Source: Montifringilla adamsi
Taxonomy: Eukaryota > Chordata > Aves > Passeriformes > Passeridae
DNA: 64,000 bases
Direction: 5' to 3'
NCBI GenBank assembly: GCA_017590115.1
Contig: JAGGNK010011114.1
Coordinates: 1,665,733 to 1,729,732, forward strand
In this document: positions 47,301 to 60,200 of the stretch, piece by piece
Layout: the number at the start of each line of letters is the position of its first letter
How positions within the stretch are numbered: the stretch's first letter is position 1
Notes under the pieces: generated by a model
The model's input: the letters and a program-made list of their open reading frames with translations, nothing else
Databases searched by the model: none
Told to the model about the DNA's origin: nothing
Position numbers and translations under genes: made by a program

Positions 47301-50300
47301 GCTTTTCCTCTTTTATATAATTTTTACTTTTCTGTTCCTAAAGGAATTATCTGAATGGAGGATGATTGTGGATCCCTTTTCAGGGAACGCCCTTTGGTAT
47401 TATTTGCATCTGATTTATTCTTCACATAAGAAAAATAAATGCATAAAAGAATCAGAATCTTTATCTCTCAACTGTAGGACTATGAGTAAACAAAACCCCC
47501 AAAGCTTTCTTTTTCTATCCACTGCCATCCTTTCTTGAGCTCTTATGAGTCTAAATCCATTCTAACATGAAAGAGACAACAAAATTACAGATTTGTCTTT
47601 GAGAGCAACATGGAAATCCATATGTCTAAGAACAATGCCTTCCTTAGCTGCAATCTTTAAAGAAGACTTTAAATTCTAAAAAAATTACTATTTTGGGAAG
47701 TTTCTCCCATTTGTAGAAGTATTAAGTGAAGGTAATAAGTCAGCAACTTTTCTGTTACCTGAGCATGACCCTACTCCTGCCCATTTGCAACTCTTCTTGT
47801 ACTGTGCTTACATTACTGTGCTCTTACATTCAAGTAACTTTGATCTTTTTTTTCTCCATTAAATAATATTTCTCTGATTGCAAAGACTTGGAACATCCCC
47901 CTTCATGGTGATTCTGCTTTTCTTTGGCTTATGAACTCCTGCACCATGTAACACAAAAGACATTTGCTTTCCAAGAGTAAAAAGCGATCGATGAATTGTA
48001 CTGAGAATTTCCTTATGAAGCAAAGTGCATTCCGAACATTTTTCCCATGACAAAAATGCTGGATTTTCATGCACAGACTCTGTATACACAGCATATATAC
48101 ACAGAATAATCCTGAATAGATCTTTGAGGACATAAATTTCTCCCATGACCTGATGTCTCCCTGTGTTCAAAAATTCTATTGCAGCAAAAATCTTCAAAGA
48201 CATTGAGAGTTCCAGTTAGCTACATAATTCTAAATGGAGACATGGCAGGCATAAAAGATATGTTATTGCTGATAAGAAGATTTTAGGAATGATAGAACAG
48301 GAAACAATCCACCACCAAGACTCACTGAGCTCTTTCCTGCACTCTTATAATATACATGATACAGTTTTACATACAGCCCTTAAGACAGAACTTTTAGTAT
48401 TTTTCCCTCAAAAATTAATAAAAATCCCTTCCCAAAAGGGATTGTGGTCTCTCTATACTTTCCATCTTGCAATAATAATTAAATTTTATATTTTTGCCCA
48501 TTTTTAATGTTTAAAGTTGATTGAAAATTTCTCTGATTAAAAAAATATTCTCTATACTTCCTTGAGTTACTACATAATTTATCTTGCTGCTGCTCCTGTC
48601 TCTTTTTCTCAGTGTGACAAAAATCTGAAACTGAGCTGTTCCCTTCTAAAAAGTGAGTGGAGATCAGGATCCCAAATCAGGGAGACGTTGACCCTTTATG
48701 GGAGATGGAAATCTTTACCATCAGTCACTCTTTAACATGGTACTTGAAAAAACTTGGACATCAAGATGGAAAGGAGGGGGAAAAATTAAAAAAAACAAAA
48801 CCTTAAAACAAACAAATAAAAAAAACACCCTGAAAAAAAACACATCCCAAAAACCAGATATGAAGGAAAAGCCAACTCTCTTCATCTTTAATTATTTGGT
48901 ACAAGGTCTGAAAGACCAGTTCCAGATCCCACTGAAGTTCAGGAGGATGTCTGCTATCAACAGCAGACCATTATTTTTGTAGCTCTGGTTAACCAGAAAT
49001 ATTAGAAAATAAAATTACATCAGATTTATTTAAAGAAAATTGTGTCGAGGTCTTTGTTTTTAGGATTCTACCATTCCTCTATCACATTCCCTCTTCTTTT
49101 GGATGTCCTTCTTGATGGCTTTCCTACGTAGAAACTCAAGTATTTCCAACCAAATAAACAACTTCAGCAGGAATTCTTTGAAGGGAATATTTGTGTGTAC
49201 GATATAATGGAACATATGACAGAAACCACAAAGATATTGCAGTAAATGCAAACCTTCTCCAATGGGGTGTCCCTGATGTCCATGCTGGGCATGGGACATT
49301 GCTGCAAGGAATTTCAGGATCAAGAATGGTAGGAAAAGAGAAGGGAAAAACCCAAGAAAGTTCTCTCCTTGCTCCTGCCCTTGAGATTGTCACAGCCACC
49401 TCCTTCCAGCAATAATTCCTTCAGCAACTCAGTTCTCAGTGCTTCAGGACACTGAACACTCTCTGATTTGTGTGTTTGTACATAAATTTATATTCTTTAT
49501 ATGATTTTATATTTCTATCATTTATATTTATATATTTCTATTCACTTGGAAAATCATGTTTTGCAGAGAAGGGGATGAGCAGTGGAGCAGAATGACATGT
49601 GGAAAAGCAGATGGAGAACCAGTGACATCTGCCAGGATAATTGTGTTTGAAAATATCCCAGATCCCACTTTGACAGAACTGACTGGCAACATGGATATTT
49701 CAGGGAACTACACTCTGTGGTATTTTTGCTGTTTTGTACCTTGAATATGGAAGGTTGTTTGCACATTTCAAGTTTTTGTTTTCACAGCCCTGGCTAGGAA
49801 CATATGAAGAAGCTGAGAATAGGCAGGACATAAAATATTTGGCCACAGAAATTCTGTATATGAGTATTACTTATTTTCCTTATATATGTGCAGTCAGCTC
49901 CAGTGGCTCAGTTTATATTTTGGCTTCAAATGCCAAGTTTAACTTGGCTCTACAACCAAGGATTTTGGTTTACCAGAGGTTAATAGCAGCTTTTCATTAA
50001 AGTTGCCCATATAAAGACACTTGAATGAAAAGTTTAGGATGTTTGACATAGTTTTCTGATATTTCTTTTAGTTGCAAAATAGGGACCATTAATATTAATG
50101 CTCAAATGTTTCAGAAAACAGGAATGTAAAATACCAGACGTGGTCCAGGTGTTCACATAAATTTCAGACTGAGTTTCCTTTCCTTGCATCTTTTCTAGGA
50201 GGAAGAATTCATAAATCTCTGCATGACACATCTGTAGAAGGCTGCTCACCCAAACAGAGCGAGGCTTGCTAAGCAGACAATTTTAGGAGGTGACCTAAAA

Positions 50301-51052
50301 AGCAATTTTATAAAGAGTTTATCACTTCAGATCGAGCCTTAAGTGCCATTCTGGCTCACCACTGCCTAGATGCTCACATTTGTGCAGAATCTGCATCTGC
50401 ACTGTCAAATCAGAAATAAAATGAACAAATGCACGGGACTGATGAGATTCATGAAAAAAAAAACTGTGGCAAATGCTATTACAACCCCTATTTCCCATCA
50501 GTGACAAATCACAGCCAGTTAGGGTCGTTTCTGAGGACTGGAGAAAAAGGAAGAAACTCTTGAAGCCATTGGGAAACAATAATTTTTCCATGCTCTTTGC
50601 CCACCTGAACACTTTCACCTTTCTTTCCCAACTTAATTAAAGACAGAAGAATATGGATTATATCAGATATCCAGGATTTAGTCTGGTTCTTTCTAGTAGT
50701 AATCTTGTGGTGTTATCAAATAACGTGCAAAGGTATTTTTTGTGGGAGGATATTAAACGTTCTTTAAAATACAGTTATCAGCTCAAGAAGCTCATGATAT
50801 TAGAAGTAAAAGTTCAGCCAAAAGATAAGGATCACTGATGCCTGTGGATCACTGATAGTAACACAAACTCTCTAATTGTTTCTGCTTTCCAAAAAAAAAA
50901 GTCAGCTCCATATTATTTCCTGCTGTTTTCAAAGTCAGCGTTTGGCATCACTTGACAGAGAGCCCTTAATCATGTTAAGAAAATGTTAATTGGTAATTTC
51001 TTTTTGATATTTGTGATGCTAGAAGTGAGCAAAGAAGAGACATAAAGATAAT
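44314..51052. other. Long unique non-coding stretch
   Basis: No gene is supported. The 44.8-45.4 kb part is GC-richer with clustered CpGs and twin E-boxes (listed separately). The rest is AT-rich, with A-rich low-complexity sequence at 48777-48850 and TTTATAT-type words at 49480-49545. The 46.4-46.9 kb segment is repeat-free with isolated CpGs. The largest frame is 114 codons on the minus strand (47859-48203), unrecognised. Confidence 0.6.
44856..44870. promoter_or_regulatory. Twin CACGTG E-boxes, 3-bp spacer
   Basis: Two perfect CACGTG palindromes occupy 44856-44861 and 44865-44870, followed by a CACGAG near-match at 44873. The next 100 bases contain further CpGs (cagcgc, cacgtcagcatcgc). 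Paired E-boxes are typical of USF, MITF/TFE or MYC target elements. The spacer is shorter than the 6-7 bp described for tandem circadian E-boxes. The sites are seen; activity is not known. Confidence 0.35.
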
Positions 51053-51180
51053 CTTTCCTTTCCTTTCCTTTCCTTTCCTTTCCTTTCCTTTCCTTTCCTT
51101 TCCTTTCCTTTCCTTTCCTTTCCTTTCCTTTCCTTTCCTTTCCTTTCCTTTCCTTTCCTTTCCTTTCCTTTCCCTTCCCT
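51053..51180. repeat. TTTCC pentanucleotide microsatellite, about 24 units
   Basis: Perfect TTTCC units run from 51053 to about 51173, then two slightly changed units (cccttccct). On the minus strand this is a GGAAA polypurine tract that keeps all three frames open, producing the KGKER/GKERK-type frames at 50970-51366, which are not genes. It is the longest perfect repeat in the window and probably highly polymorphic. Confidence 0.97.
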
Positions 51181-51843
51181 CCAAAGGAGAAATAAAGAAG
51201 GAAGAACTGAAATAATTGAAGTAATTTGAAGAAACAACTCAAAAGAGGGGAAAAAAACATCACAAGGCTTCCTCAACAGTTCAACATAATTTGCCTTCTC
51301 CCTGCTTCTTCTCTGCTCTTTCATATTTTCTTGCAGAACTTTCTTTGTGGTTTTGAAAGAAAGCAAATTCTTATCCAGAGACCAAGTTCTTCAGGCTGAA
51401 ATCCTTGCTGGAATTATTATTCTATATTAATAACACTGAGAAACCACAGCCATACAGTGCTGTCCAATTTTTCTCACTTTAAGTCCTAAAAAAGACTGAT
51501 ACCATTTTAACCCACGTGTGAAGATCTGTCTTAGATTGCATCCTGGAAAATATTTTGATTTTAGAAATTTTATGCTTCTACATCAAACAGAAAAGAGATG
51601 TCCAGGTAGCTCAGCCACATTTTCTCTAGGTGTTACTACATAAATTGTCCTATAATGAAAGCAGTGGACAAATTATAATTAATTCAAAAATATTATCATA
51701 ATTAATAGAAATATAATTATTTAAATATTTTATTAAAATAAAACTAATTAAAATATAAATAAATAAAAATAAATATTGCAAGAGGAATGTACTGAGCTTG
51801 GGCTGTAAGCGAGGAATTAGGACAAATGTAGGAGACACAACCA
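51181..51843. other. Unique sequence, then AT-rich low-complexity DNA
   Basis: 51671-51780 is almost only A and T, made of irregular AATAAA/TTAATT words. The 51181-51670 part has no recognisable feature. Confidence 0.65.
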
Positions 51844-51850
51844 AATTAAT
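51844..51850. repeat. Left copy of a 7-bp direct repeat (possible target-site duplication)
   Basis: AATTAAT here is repeated at 52368-52374, either side of a 517-bp segment that starts TG and ends CA. With the flanking bases the identity extends to 11 bp (caaattaattg). The sequence is AT-rich, so chance is a real alternative. Confidence 0.3.
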
Positions 51851-52367
51851 TGTTGGGTACTAGGAAAGGAGGAAATTTGGGTCCAAATCACTAAACCTCA
51901 GCAGATGGGACAATGAGAGGACAATCCCCTCCCTTGTTCTGAACCAGGGATGGTGACAACAGTGACCATGACACGAGGACTGACGTCAGGGAAGGGACAC
52001 GAGTGACCCAACAGTGTCCACTCAGGGGTATGGGACAGAGTGGGAACTCAGGAAAGGGGGAATCGTGAATTCAAAAGCCCTTCAATAAAAAAACCTGAAT
52101 AAAAGATTATACAAGTGCCTGTGTGCAACGTAAAAAGCCTGAACTAAAGTCCACTGAAAGCAGCTTTGGTCTTCCAATTAACTCCAGCAGGCATCTCATG
52201 GATCCTATTTGTGATCATTAGGAATGGTCTAATGAAACAGGAGTCTCATGATTGGTCCCTAATTACCCCAAATATTCATTTAATGAACTCCTGGCTGAAG
52301 GGGAGTGGGTGAAGCTCTGCCACTGACTTGCAAGAAGCCAGGAGCCCTGCCAGGATTGCACAAAACA
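51851..52367 (+). mobile_element. Possible solo LTR of an old endogenous retrovirus
   Basis: The 517-bp segment starts TGTT and ends AACA, as LTR ends do, and is bounded by AATTAAT on both sides. It is GC-richer than its surroundings in the first half, contains a perfect CRE (51981-51988), and has AATAAA hexamers at 52084-52089 and 52099-52104 that could serve as polyadenylation signals. No viral coding remnants lie next to it. Doubts: the direct repeat would be 7 bp, while ERV duplications are usually 4-6 bp; the AATAAA signals sit about 270 bp from the supposed end; and I cannot match the sequence to a named LTR family. Orientation is inferred from the AATAAA signals. Confidence 0.3.
51981..51988. 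promoter_or_regulatory. Perfect CRE (TGACGTCA)
   Basis: The full 8-bp palindrome bound by CREB/ATF proteins is present, inside the LTR-like segment and near other CpGs ('gacacgagg', 'gacacgagtg'). Full CREs are uncommon in CpG-depleted vertebrate DNA. Function is unknown. Confidence 0.4.
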
Positions 52368-52374
52368 AATTAAT
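52368..52374. repeat. Right copy of the 7-bp direct repeat
   Basis: AATTAAT, identical to 51844-51850, immediately after the terminal CA of the LTR-like segment. Confidence 0.3.
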
Positions 52375-55300
52375 TGGGGGACATTCTGCTCTTACCTTCA
52401 GCACAGGTAGCAAATCTGGATTGATTTATCACAAAAACTGAGGCAATGATTGAGGAATAATCAAAACTATCCTCTTAAATATCCAGTTGGATACAGATAT
52501 CCAGTTTTTAGTAATTTTAGAAAAATCATTAAATTTGGAAGAGTCAAAGTAAGCGACCTTAGGAAAATGGTCTTTATTCAGCTCTTGAGGCCACCAGAAT
52601 GTTTTGCCAAACTTGCTAGCAGTTCATGAGAACTAAAGACAATGCAGAGAGATTTTTCTGCTCACAGCCTGAAAGCCATCAGGAAAGATCAATACTTTTA
52701 AAATCAGCTTTTGTTTTGCCTATTACAACTGAACGTGCCACAAATTTGGGTACTGTGGTTCTGTGTCTGGTCACAAGCTTTGGCCTTGGACAATCAAAAC
52801 AAACACCTGCACCCACAACAGCCACTGCGCTACCTGAGGGTGCTTAAAGATAAAAAAAGTCTGGATTTATTCATGCAGGCATTTCAACCCATTCATTGCA
52901 AGGTGGGGAGCAGAAAACTTCATTATCAGAGCAGACTATGAGTCCCTCCTCAGCTGTTTCCTCACTGATAGGAGAAAAGACCTGAACTGGATCTTTTAAA
53001 GCATTTTTAGGTGAACAAAACTACAGCTTTTCCTTAGGAAGTAAATCTTAACCGTAATTCCCTCTCAGATTCCCTGATGAGCTGAAAAAAAAAAAAGAAG
53101 CTAAATTAGTTCTTCATATTTTTAAAACAAAAAACCTAAGTTTATAAAGCATTCTTGTGAAGATCCTCTTAGAAAGTAGATTAGGAGCACAAGAAAAATT
53201 GAGACTGGAACTCTGGGGAATCAAACACTGCTTGGACATTTGAGGCAAAAAATTTTATATGCTTTAGTTCCCTTAAAAAAATTCCTCTCACTTCACCCTC
53301 CCCTTTTAAATGGGGAGAAATATTTTTGTGTCAGGTACTCCACATTAAACAGATTTCTCAAATCAGTGGTGATCTTCTCGTATTCAGAAAGGTTTAGTAT
53401 AATTTAAAATCATTGCTTTTCATCTCAGATGAGTTTAGATGAACATGAAACAGCACAGTATTGGTTAATGTGACTGTAAAATCTTCCCAGATATTTTTGC
53501 CAGTTTCCTCTGGCTTTTCTGAAAATGCTGTCTGCATCAGGCATACACGAGATTTTAGAGACTGCCACAAAATTCATATAATGAAAAAGTAGTAGAGGCA
53601 GGTATTTATGAAGTAAAATGTGCCTGGACATATGCATTGATATGGGGATTTCCTCAGTAAGCCACCTTTGCCAAATAATTCATTTTTCCATTTAGATTGT
53701 TTAAGCTCATGGACTATTTCTTACAACAATTTAGCAATAAATTCTTAAAGTATATTCAAAACCATAAAGCATCATTATGGCTTTACCCTTGTCTCTGCTT
53801 TATACCTCAATTAATCTTCTGATGTTGGCTTCTGCAATTGTCTTATTTCATCTGCTACACTTTTTAAAATTTACAATATATGGAATGAAAATGTTCTACT
53901 GTGCCTCTTCAAATTGAAGGTTGAGAGGGAAGTCTTGTGCTTAACAAATATTTTATATTTTCTTGTTTGCAACATCTCTTTGTGCCATATTCACGCACTC
54001 AGAGCCAATGAGATATTACATAAACTTGTTTTACAGGCAGGACTTTTGTTGTTCCACCCTGCTGGGAGTTCTCAGTGAGGAAGGTTCCTGGAAGGAAGTC
54101 TTCACTTTGAAATAAATAAATGAATGTCCTACAGTTACAGCATCCCAACCTGCCCTTTGTCAAACTTCCAGGCAAAGGAATTTTTTTTTTAAATTTTTTC
54201 AGATAATGCAATCACCGCCAAGCAAAAATTCCTTGTGAGGCAAAGCAGTTTATTGAGACCATGGGAAGGTCAGGCCGTTTTCCCTGCCTAGGAAGATCCT
54301 TGTACTGTGAAATTCAGTGCAATCTCTACATTCCATCACATCACTGATGGCAAGTATTTGGGGTATACACACAGCAGAGGCACAGGAGGAGATAACCAGC
54401 TCCTCATATCTGCAAATTCCTCAGCCATGGCCTTGTTCCAGTTCTTTGTTATCTTGAAAGAATCCTGACTTGCCTATTGCTGTGGTAGCAAAGGTCATTT
54501 TTGTAGATCAAGCTGGTTTCCTTTGTGCTGGGATATCCTGCAGAGTGCTGTTTGTTAATTGATAATTATACTTCCTTTCAAATTTGTCAGGCACTGATAC
54601 TTAAATCTTACAGAGGCATCAGGGTTAAAAAGAAATTAAACTAAGCAAAAATGCATTCAGTCAGTTACATTTAGATAAAATCAAAGTGTCTGAAGACTTG
54701 AAGAGGCCTTAGGCTCAGCTCATTTGTAAAAGAAGCTTAAGCTGTGTACATTCACAGTAAGATTTAGGATTGTAAATATAGTTTTAGATGGCCTGTAGGC
54801 ACTTTTTAATATTTCCTGCTGTGTCTAATTTAATTAATTGATTAACTGATGAAAATTGCTACTGGAACTCCCTCGTTGTTCAATTTTAACAAATATTTAT
54901 CCACATAAAAAGTGTTCTCTCTAGTCCTGGTGACCTCAGGATGTACCTGACTTCATAATTCCTCACAATATTGAATAGAGAGGATATAGAGAATAGTCAC
55001 AGAAACGTCACTGCAAGAATGAACAGGAGAAATCTCTAGAAATTCTCTAGATGTTCCTCGTGGTCTGGCTGTGGGAAATGGTAGGAATGGCAGCAGGTAT
55101 TGCACCCACCTATAAATATCTGTATCTAGGGAGTGGAGCTGTCTTCTGATCTTCTAATGCTTATTGCTCTGGATCTTTCTGATTTTCAGAGAGGAGAACT
55201 GAAGAGAAGAATTGGTTTAGCTGTTAAAATGTTTCTTTTCAAAGAACAGTCCTCAGAATTCCTCAAAAAGCCCGAGAACAAAGAGGAGACTGAAGAGAAT

Positions 55301-55692
55301 TCCTTGTTATCCAGATACCACTATCAACAAACACATTCTTGGCACATTCTTAGTGCTACTCTTGTTAAAAACCAAATTCTACATTATCTGATTCAAATTG
55401 AGATTCACCACCTTGTGCTGCTTCTGAGCCAGGCATGAGGAAGCTGATGACCATACCAAGTTTTGGATCTCTGAACTTCAAGGGACACTTCAGTATTGAA
55501 CCATAATCTAGAAAAACACCATACCTCATGGAGGATGGAACAGCTCTCAAATATTCCCTTTTTGTTATGGCTCTCTTATACAGCAAAAAAATTGTGATTA
55601 TAGGGTGAAGATGGCTTACTTGGAATAGTATCTCTTTAGCTTATGATGATGTGGATGTTTAGAAAGACCAGAAAAAAAAAAAAAAAGGACAA
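52375..55692. other. Unique non-coding sequence
   Basis: No gene or interspersed repeat recognised. Short A-runs at 53084-53095 and near 55671-55686, T-run at 54181-54190. The 101-codon frame at 55133-55438 follows an acceptor-like 'gattttcag' but has no donor and is not recognised. Confidence 0.6.
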
Positions 55693-55918
55693 TGTTCAAC
55701 AAGGTCAGAGAGAAATTACAGAATTCTTCTGGTAAACTGAAAGAGAGGAATGGTTCATTTCTGATAATAAGGATGAGAAACATCAAGGTGCTACTGGCTG
55801 AGCATCCTGAGCTGTGAACAACAGAGCTGTCACTGCCTCAGAAAGATGTGCTCTTTCAGCAGAGGTTAACAACTTATTTTTACTTATTAAAAAAGCTGAA
55901 GGATTAAAAGATGTGCAT
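55693..55918. repeat. Local duplication, copy A (226 bp)
   Basis: From 'tgttcaacaaggtca' to 'aaaagatgtgcat' this segment is repeated about 1,082 bp downstream at 56775-57005 with only a few substitutions and length changes in a T/A run. A 71-bp part, from 'tgtgctctttcagc' on, occurs a third time in copy C. No coding content or known transposon signature is visible. Confidence 0.95.
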
Positions 55919-56774
55919 CACACAATGGAGAATAAAGAATTCCTGAGGCCTTTTGGAAACAATGTTATTAAACTATGTAAATTTGTTCATAAATATTTTC
56001 TTTTTAGGAGTGAAAAAACCTTCCTGGCATTATGAAAATATCGTGACATTGTGAATGAAACAAACTGTTTGGAAAATGGTGACATCTGCAAGACCATTCC
56101 ACTGCCATTTCAAATTCAACTTTTCCTTCCAGTTTCACCTCATGCTTCACTAACAGCAAATCTAACTCTGCTGTAATTTTTTTTTTCTGTCTAAAACTTT
56201 CTTTCCCCTTCGTATTTCCCCGTGGGATGTTCTCTTCCCTCTCAATCTATCCCTGCAGCACTCAGAGCATTATTTCCCTGTGCCTCGTGTGCGTGCTTTG
56301 CTCTTCCCACTGTCACAGCCTTGACAAAGAGCACTGAGCTGGGAACGTTTTGGAGCTGCTGTTGAATTGTAGCAGCCCTGCCAGTGCAGGATGCCAACAA
56401 TAACATAGAGTAGATGCTGTGTGTGGCTTTCCCCTCACTCTTGGGATAGTGTTTCTTTGACAGGCTGGATAATGAAGCGGGATGCACAACTTCTGCTAGA
56501 CATGTGTACGTGTTAGAAGCCGTGGGTCTCAACATTCAAACAGCTTTGAAAGGAAAAAAAAAAAACAACAAAAATTGTGCTGCTAAAATGCTCCCAGTGT
56601 AATTTTTGATTACAACAGCCTTGACAATATGTGATGGTTCATCCTTTTAACAAAGCACACAAGTCCCAGCCTTGAAAAACTCTGCTAAAGTCGTTGACTT
56701 TGGGGCCCACTTGTCAAGTGCAGATTCAAGAGTTATGTAGCTTTAACACAGATCAAAATTTTGGTTTCCCCACT
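55919..56774. other. Unique spacer between duplicated copies A and B
   Basis: About 856 bp, not duplicated. The 56160-56560 part is GC-richer with a few CpGs and a 97-codon minus-strand open frame (56242-56535), unrecognised. A T9 run lies at about 56178-56186 and an A12 run near 56553-56564. Confidence 0.6.
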
Positions 56775-57069
56775 TGTTCAACAAGGTCATAAAGAGAAAT
56801 TACAGAATTCTTCTGGTAAACTGAAAGAGAGGAATGGTTCATTTCTGATAATAAGGATGAGAAACATCAAGGTGCTACTGGCTGAGCATCCTGAGCTGTG
56901 AACAACAGAGCTGTCACTGCCTCACAAAGATGTGCTCTTTCAGCAAGAGTTAACAACTTTTTTTTTTTTTTAATTTAAAAAGCTGAAGGATTAAAAGATG
57001 TGCATAATTTTGGTGGAAGTGTTTGCATTTAAGAAAGACACTTGAAACTTTGGCCCTCATAAATCTAAA
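56775..57069. repeat. Local duplication, copy B (295 bp)
   Basis: The first 231 bases match copy A. From 56931 to 57069 it is also the first unit of a 139-bp tandem duplication whose second unit starts at 57070. It has a T14 run (56959-56972) where copy A has 'atttttacttatt', so the copies have diverged mainly by slippage in that run. Confidence 0.95.
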
Positions 57070-57205
57070 TGTGCTCTTTCAGCAAGAGTTAACAACTTAT
57101 TTTTTTATTATTTAAAAAGCTGAAGGATTAAAAGATGTGCATAATTTTGGTGGAAGTGTTTGCATTTAAGAAAGACACTTGAAACTTTGGCCCTCACAAA
57201 TCTAG
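57070..57205. repeat. Local duplication, copy C (second tandem unit, 136 bp)
   Basis: It starts 'tgtgctctttcagcaagagt' exactly like 56931 and runs in parallel through 'aattttggtggaagtg' to 'tttggccctca'. Differences from copy B are confined to the T/A run and about two substitutions, so the tandem step is recent. Confidence 0.95.
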
Positions 57206-60200
57206 AGCTGAGCAGAACTTCCCCACCTTTCAAGCCATGGGACTGAGGGGCCTCTCACACCACCAGCCTGAGGAGCAATTTATAAGGAGTATTTATAAGG
57301 AATAAATACCCAGCTGCTGATAAAATCTCCCATCTTATCTCTTCACCTTCTGTTCATCCTCTGAGCCACCCTGCAAAGGTAATATTTAATATATGTACCT
57401 ACAGTCCACGAAAGGCATAAAAATGTGATTTTAGAAAAATTTAACTGGCAGAAGAAATCATTCACAAGGAGGTTCTGTTGTTGTTTTGGCACAACAAATA
57501 CAGCACTTGTTGTACACACAGCAGGACTTTCCTTTCCCTGGTGACTTTATTTAGTCCCCTGTGCTCCTTTCCATACTTCCAAAGATATTGGCCTTTAACT
57601 TGCCCTCTGCTCATGCAGTGCTGAGCAAACAAACAGAGGCTGCAAAAGACAATTTCCTTCATCAGGATATCTCCATCCAGCTGCCTGCTGAATTTCAACA
57701 GCTCCTGAGGCAGCAGAGAAGCCACAAAGTTCATGACAATGACAAACCTATTGAAGGCAAGCTTAGAACTGATGGCCCAGCCTGAATGAAGTGAGAGAAA
57801 TAAATTTTGGCAATATTTGTTAATATCATTCCAAACAGCTACAGCTGCAATCATGGTAGGACTTCACTGTGTTTGAGATAAGGATTATCTCATGCTCAAG
57901 GACAAGTTAAAACCCTCTTTGAGGGGCATTTTTAATGCAGAGAACATAATGTCATCAAAATAATCCATGCCCAGCAAAGAGAATGACTTTCCAAAGGCAA
58001 AAACCTGTGGCTACCCTCATACAAGGCAAAAAATGCATGAATAAAATAAGAAAAGCACAACTTTCCAAATACCTTGAGATTGGTGAACTAGATAGAGACA
58101 AAAAAAATGCTTTTAGTAAAGCAGGCCATGAAATATTTTCCATTAAACTGCTTTTCACTTTCCTGGCACTTTTAAAATACTTTTGGCATCCAAACACATG
58201 GGACTACTACTTGACACTGCTAAAATAAAGGCTCAATAGTGTACTCTGGAGAATTTTTCACCAGTTCCTCCTATCTGCCTGCCAAATTTTTAGATAAAAA
58301 TGCTTATCATTTAGCCCTCTGCTTATCTGTTTATTTTGGGTTTTTCTCCCCTCTTGAAGCTGGGAAAAGCAACAGCACATGTCACACTTAATTGTACAAA
58401 TCTGCTCCTTCTTTTGGCCATTCCTCAGTGCCTCAGAAAACAATGTTTCAAAATATACTCTGTCCTTATTAATTAAAATTAATATGGGTAAATTTTATAT
58501 AAATATGAATGGTTTTAATCCTGCCTTGTCATGTGCCTTCAATCAAATTTTGCTAGGACTGACACATTTTTCTCTGTGTCCATGGGTACAAAGAGGCTGA
58601 GTCTTTCTCAAACCATCAGAGTGACCCATGGCCATGTTGATTCTGGATTTATCAGTCTTATCAGAGGAACAGTTCAGCACTTCAGCCTGCTTTTGCTGAG
58701 GTATTTACAACTATCACACCAAACCTCTCTGTTCCAAGCATGTGAGATCTCTTTTTTCCCCTGCAATAGCAACAACAGCACGAAAAAAGACATTTTTCCC
58801 ACTAAGAGCATTTAGGAGTTTAGCACCATTAATACAAACTTAGGGAGGAGATCTTATACAAAATCTGCTACACAACAGGCAAAATTATTAACCTCGCTCA
58901 AAAATCCCTTTTTAAAGAGATTTAAAAATGGCATTTCTTAATGAAGAAAGAAACCCATCCTTTAGCCATTCTGCTGACTTTTTTATCCTTTAAAAGAGAA
59001 GAACCACAGATGTGGTGACTGTTCATAAATGAAACCTGTATTTCCCTCACATCCTCTCCAGTCCAAAAAGCTGAATGAGAGTCCTCTCTGTGAGGATGAA
59101 TTTTAAACTTTTTGACATTCACAGCTCCTGTCTTACACAGAATTTTCCCAAAAAAAAGGTAGAGTAGCTCAGAGCAGGACTATTAAATGCTTTCTTTTTC
59201 TTGACCTGACTGCATGAGATGGGAAAAAAGTCACTGGCATTTGTAAGCTCAACTTCATGGAAAAAATAAAGGTAGTGAAACCTGTGCCTCATGCTGTAAA
59301 ATTGTGAGTGCTGGATGCTGTGACATTATGTACTTCCCTGTGCTTCTGGGTCCTTTTGCATCTAAGTTCATCTGCAATTTTAAAATATATATAAAATATG
59401 ATTAACAAAGCACTTGCAGAAGTCACTCATTAATGAGCTGTGTTTGACAAGTGTAAAATACAGCAAAAAACCTTCTGCTTCCAAAGCAGCTGCTGCTGAG
59501 CTGTGCTTTATAGACAAATTCCTGGAATTAATCCCTTCATGACTCCAAAGAGGTGGTAATTTGATCTTAGTCTCCTCAGATAATGATCTTTCTGCAATAT
59601 AAAAAGTACTTTTCAGACTGACCAGTCTTGTTTGCCACAGTGTCAAACCTCTTCCTTAATACATTTGTCTGGAATATATTCCTGATCAGCTATTGAGGAA
59701 GATGATTTGAATCCTGCTGATTTGTCACATGGGAAATGATTAAAAACAGGAACAAAATGCCAGGTATGAGAAGGGTGCAAAGGCCAGCGCAGAGAAACCA
59801 TGCACAGAATGAGGTAAATCAAAGAAAACTCTGGGTGCCATGGCTGTAAAAAGGCAATAGGATGAACTTTGAACATTAGGAAATCAGAAGCTAAAATGTT
59901 TTAAATGTGGTGACAACTCAGGGAAACAAAACACCCAGGAGTAAACATGTCTTGGGAGAAGCTTTAGGAAGAGAATTTTCTGTGAGAAGAAAATAAGGTT
60001 TTACTTCATGGTGGCTGCTGGGTGTTGGAGAATCACATCCAGCACTTCTCCTTGCCAAACTCCCTGAGCCTTTGCCTTCCTAAACCACAATAAATTTATT
60101 GTTGTTTATCAGATTTATTTCAATTTGGATTCTGCAGTAAATATTTTCACTGAGACATCTTTGTGCACTGGGAAAGGCAGTTTGAATTTCACAAAGCAAA

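Noticed and set aside
50970..51366. Minus-strand Gly/Lys/Glu/Arg repeat frames up to 115 codons
   Set aside because: Direct translation of the TTTCC microsatellite; all three minus frames are open for the same reason.
57462..57854. Minus-strand frame of 130 codons
   Set aside because: Overlaps a plus-strand open frame, has no recognised domain and no neighbouring exon-like structure.
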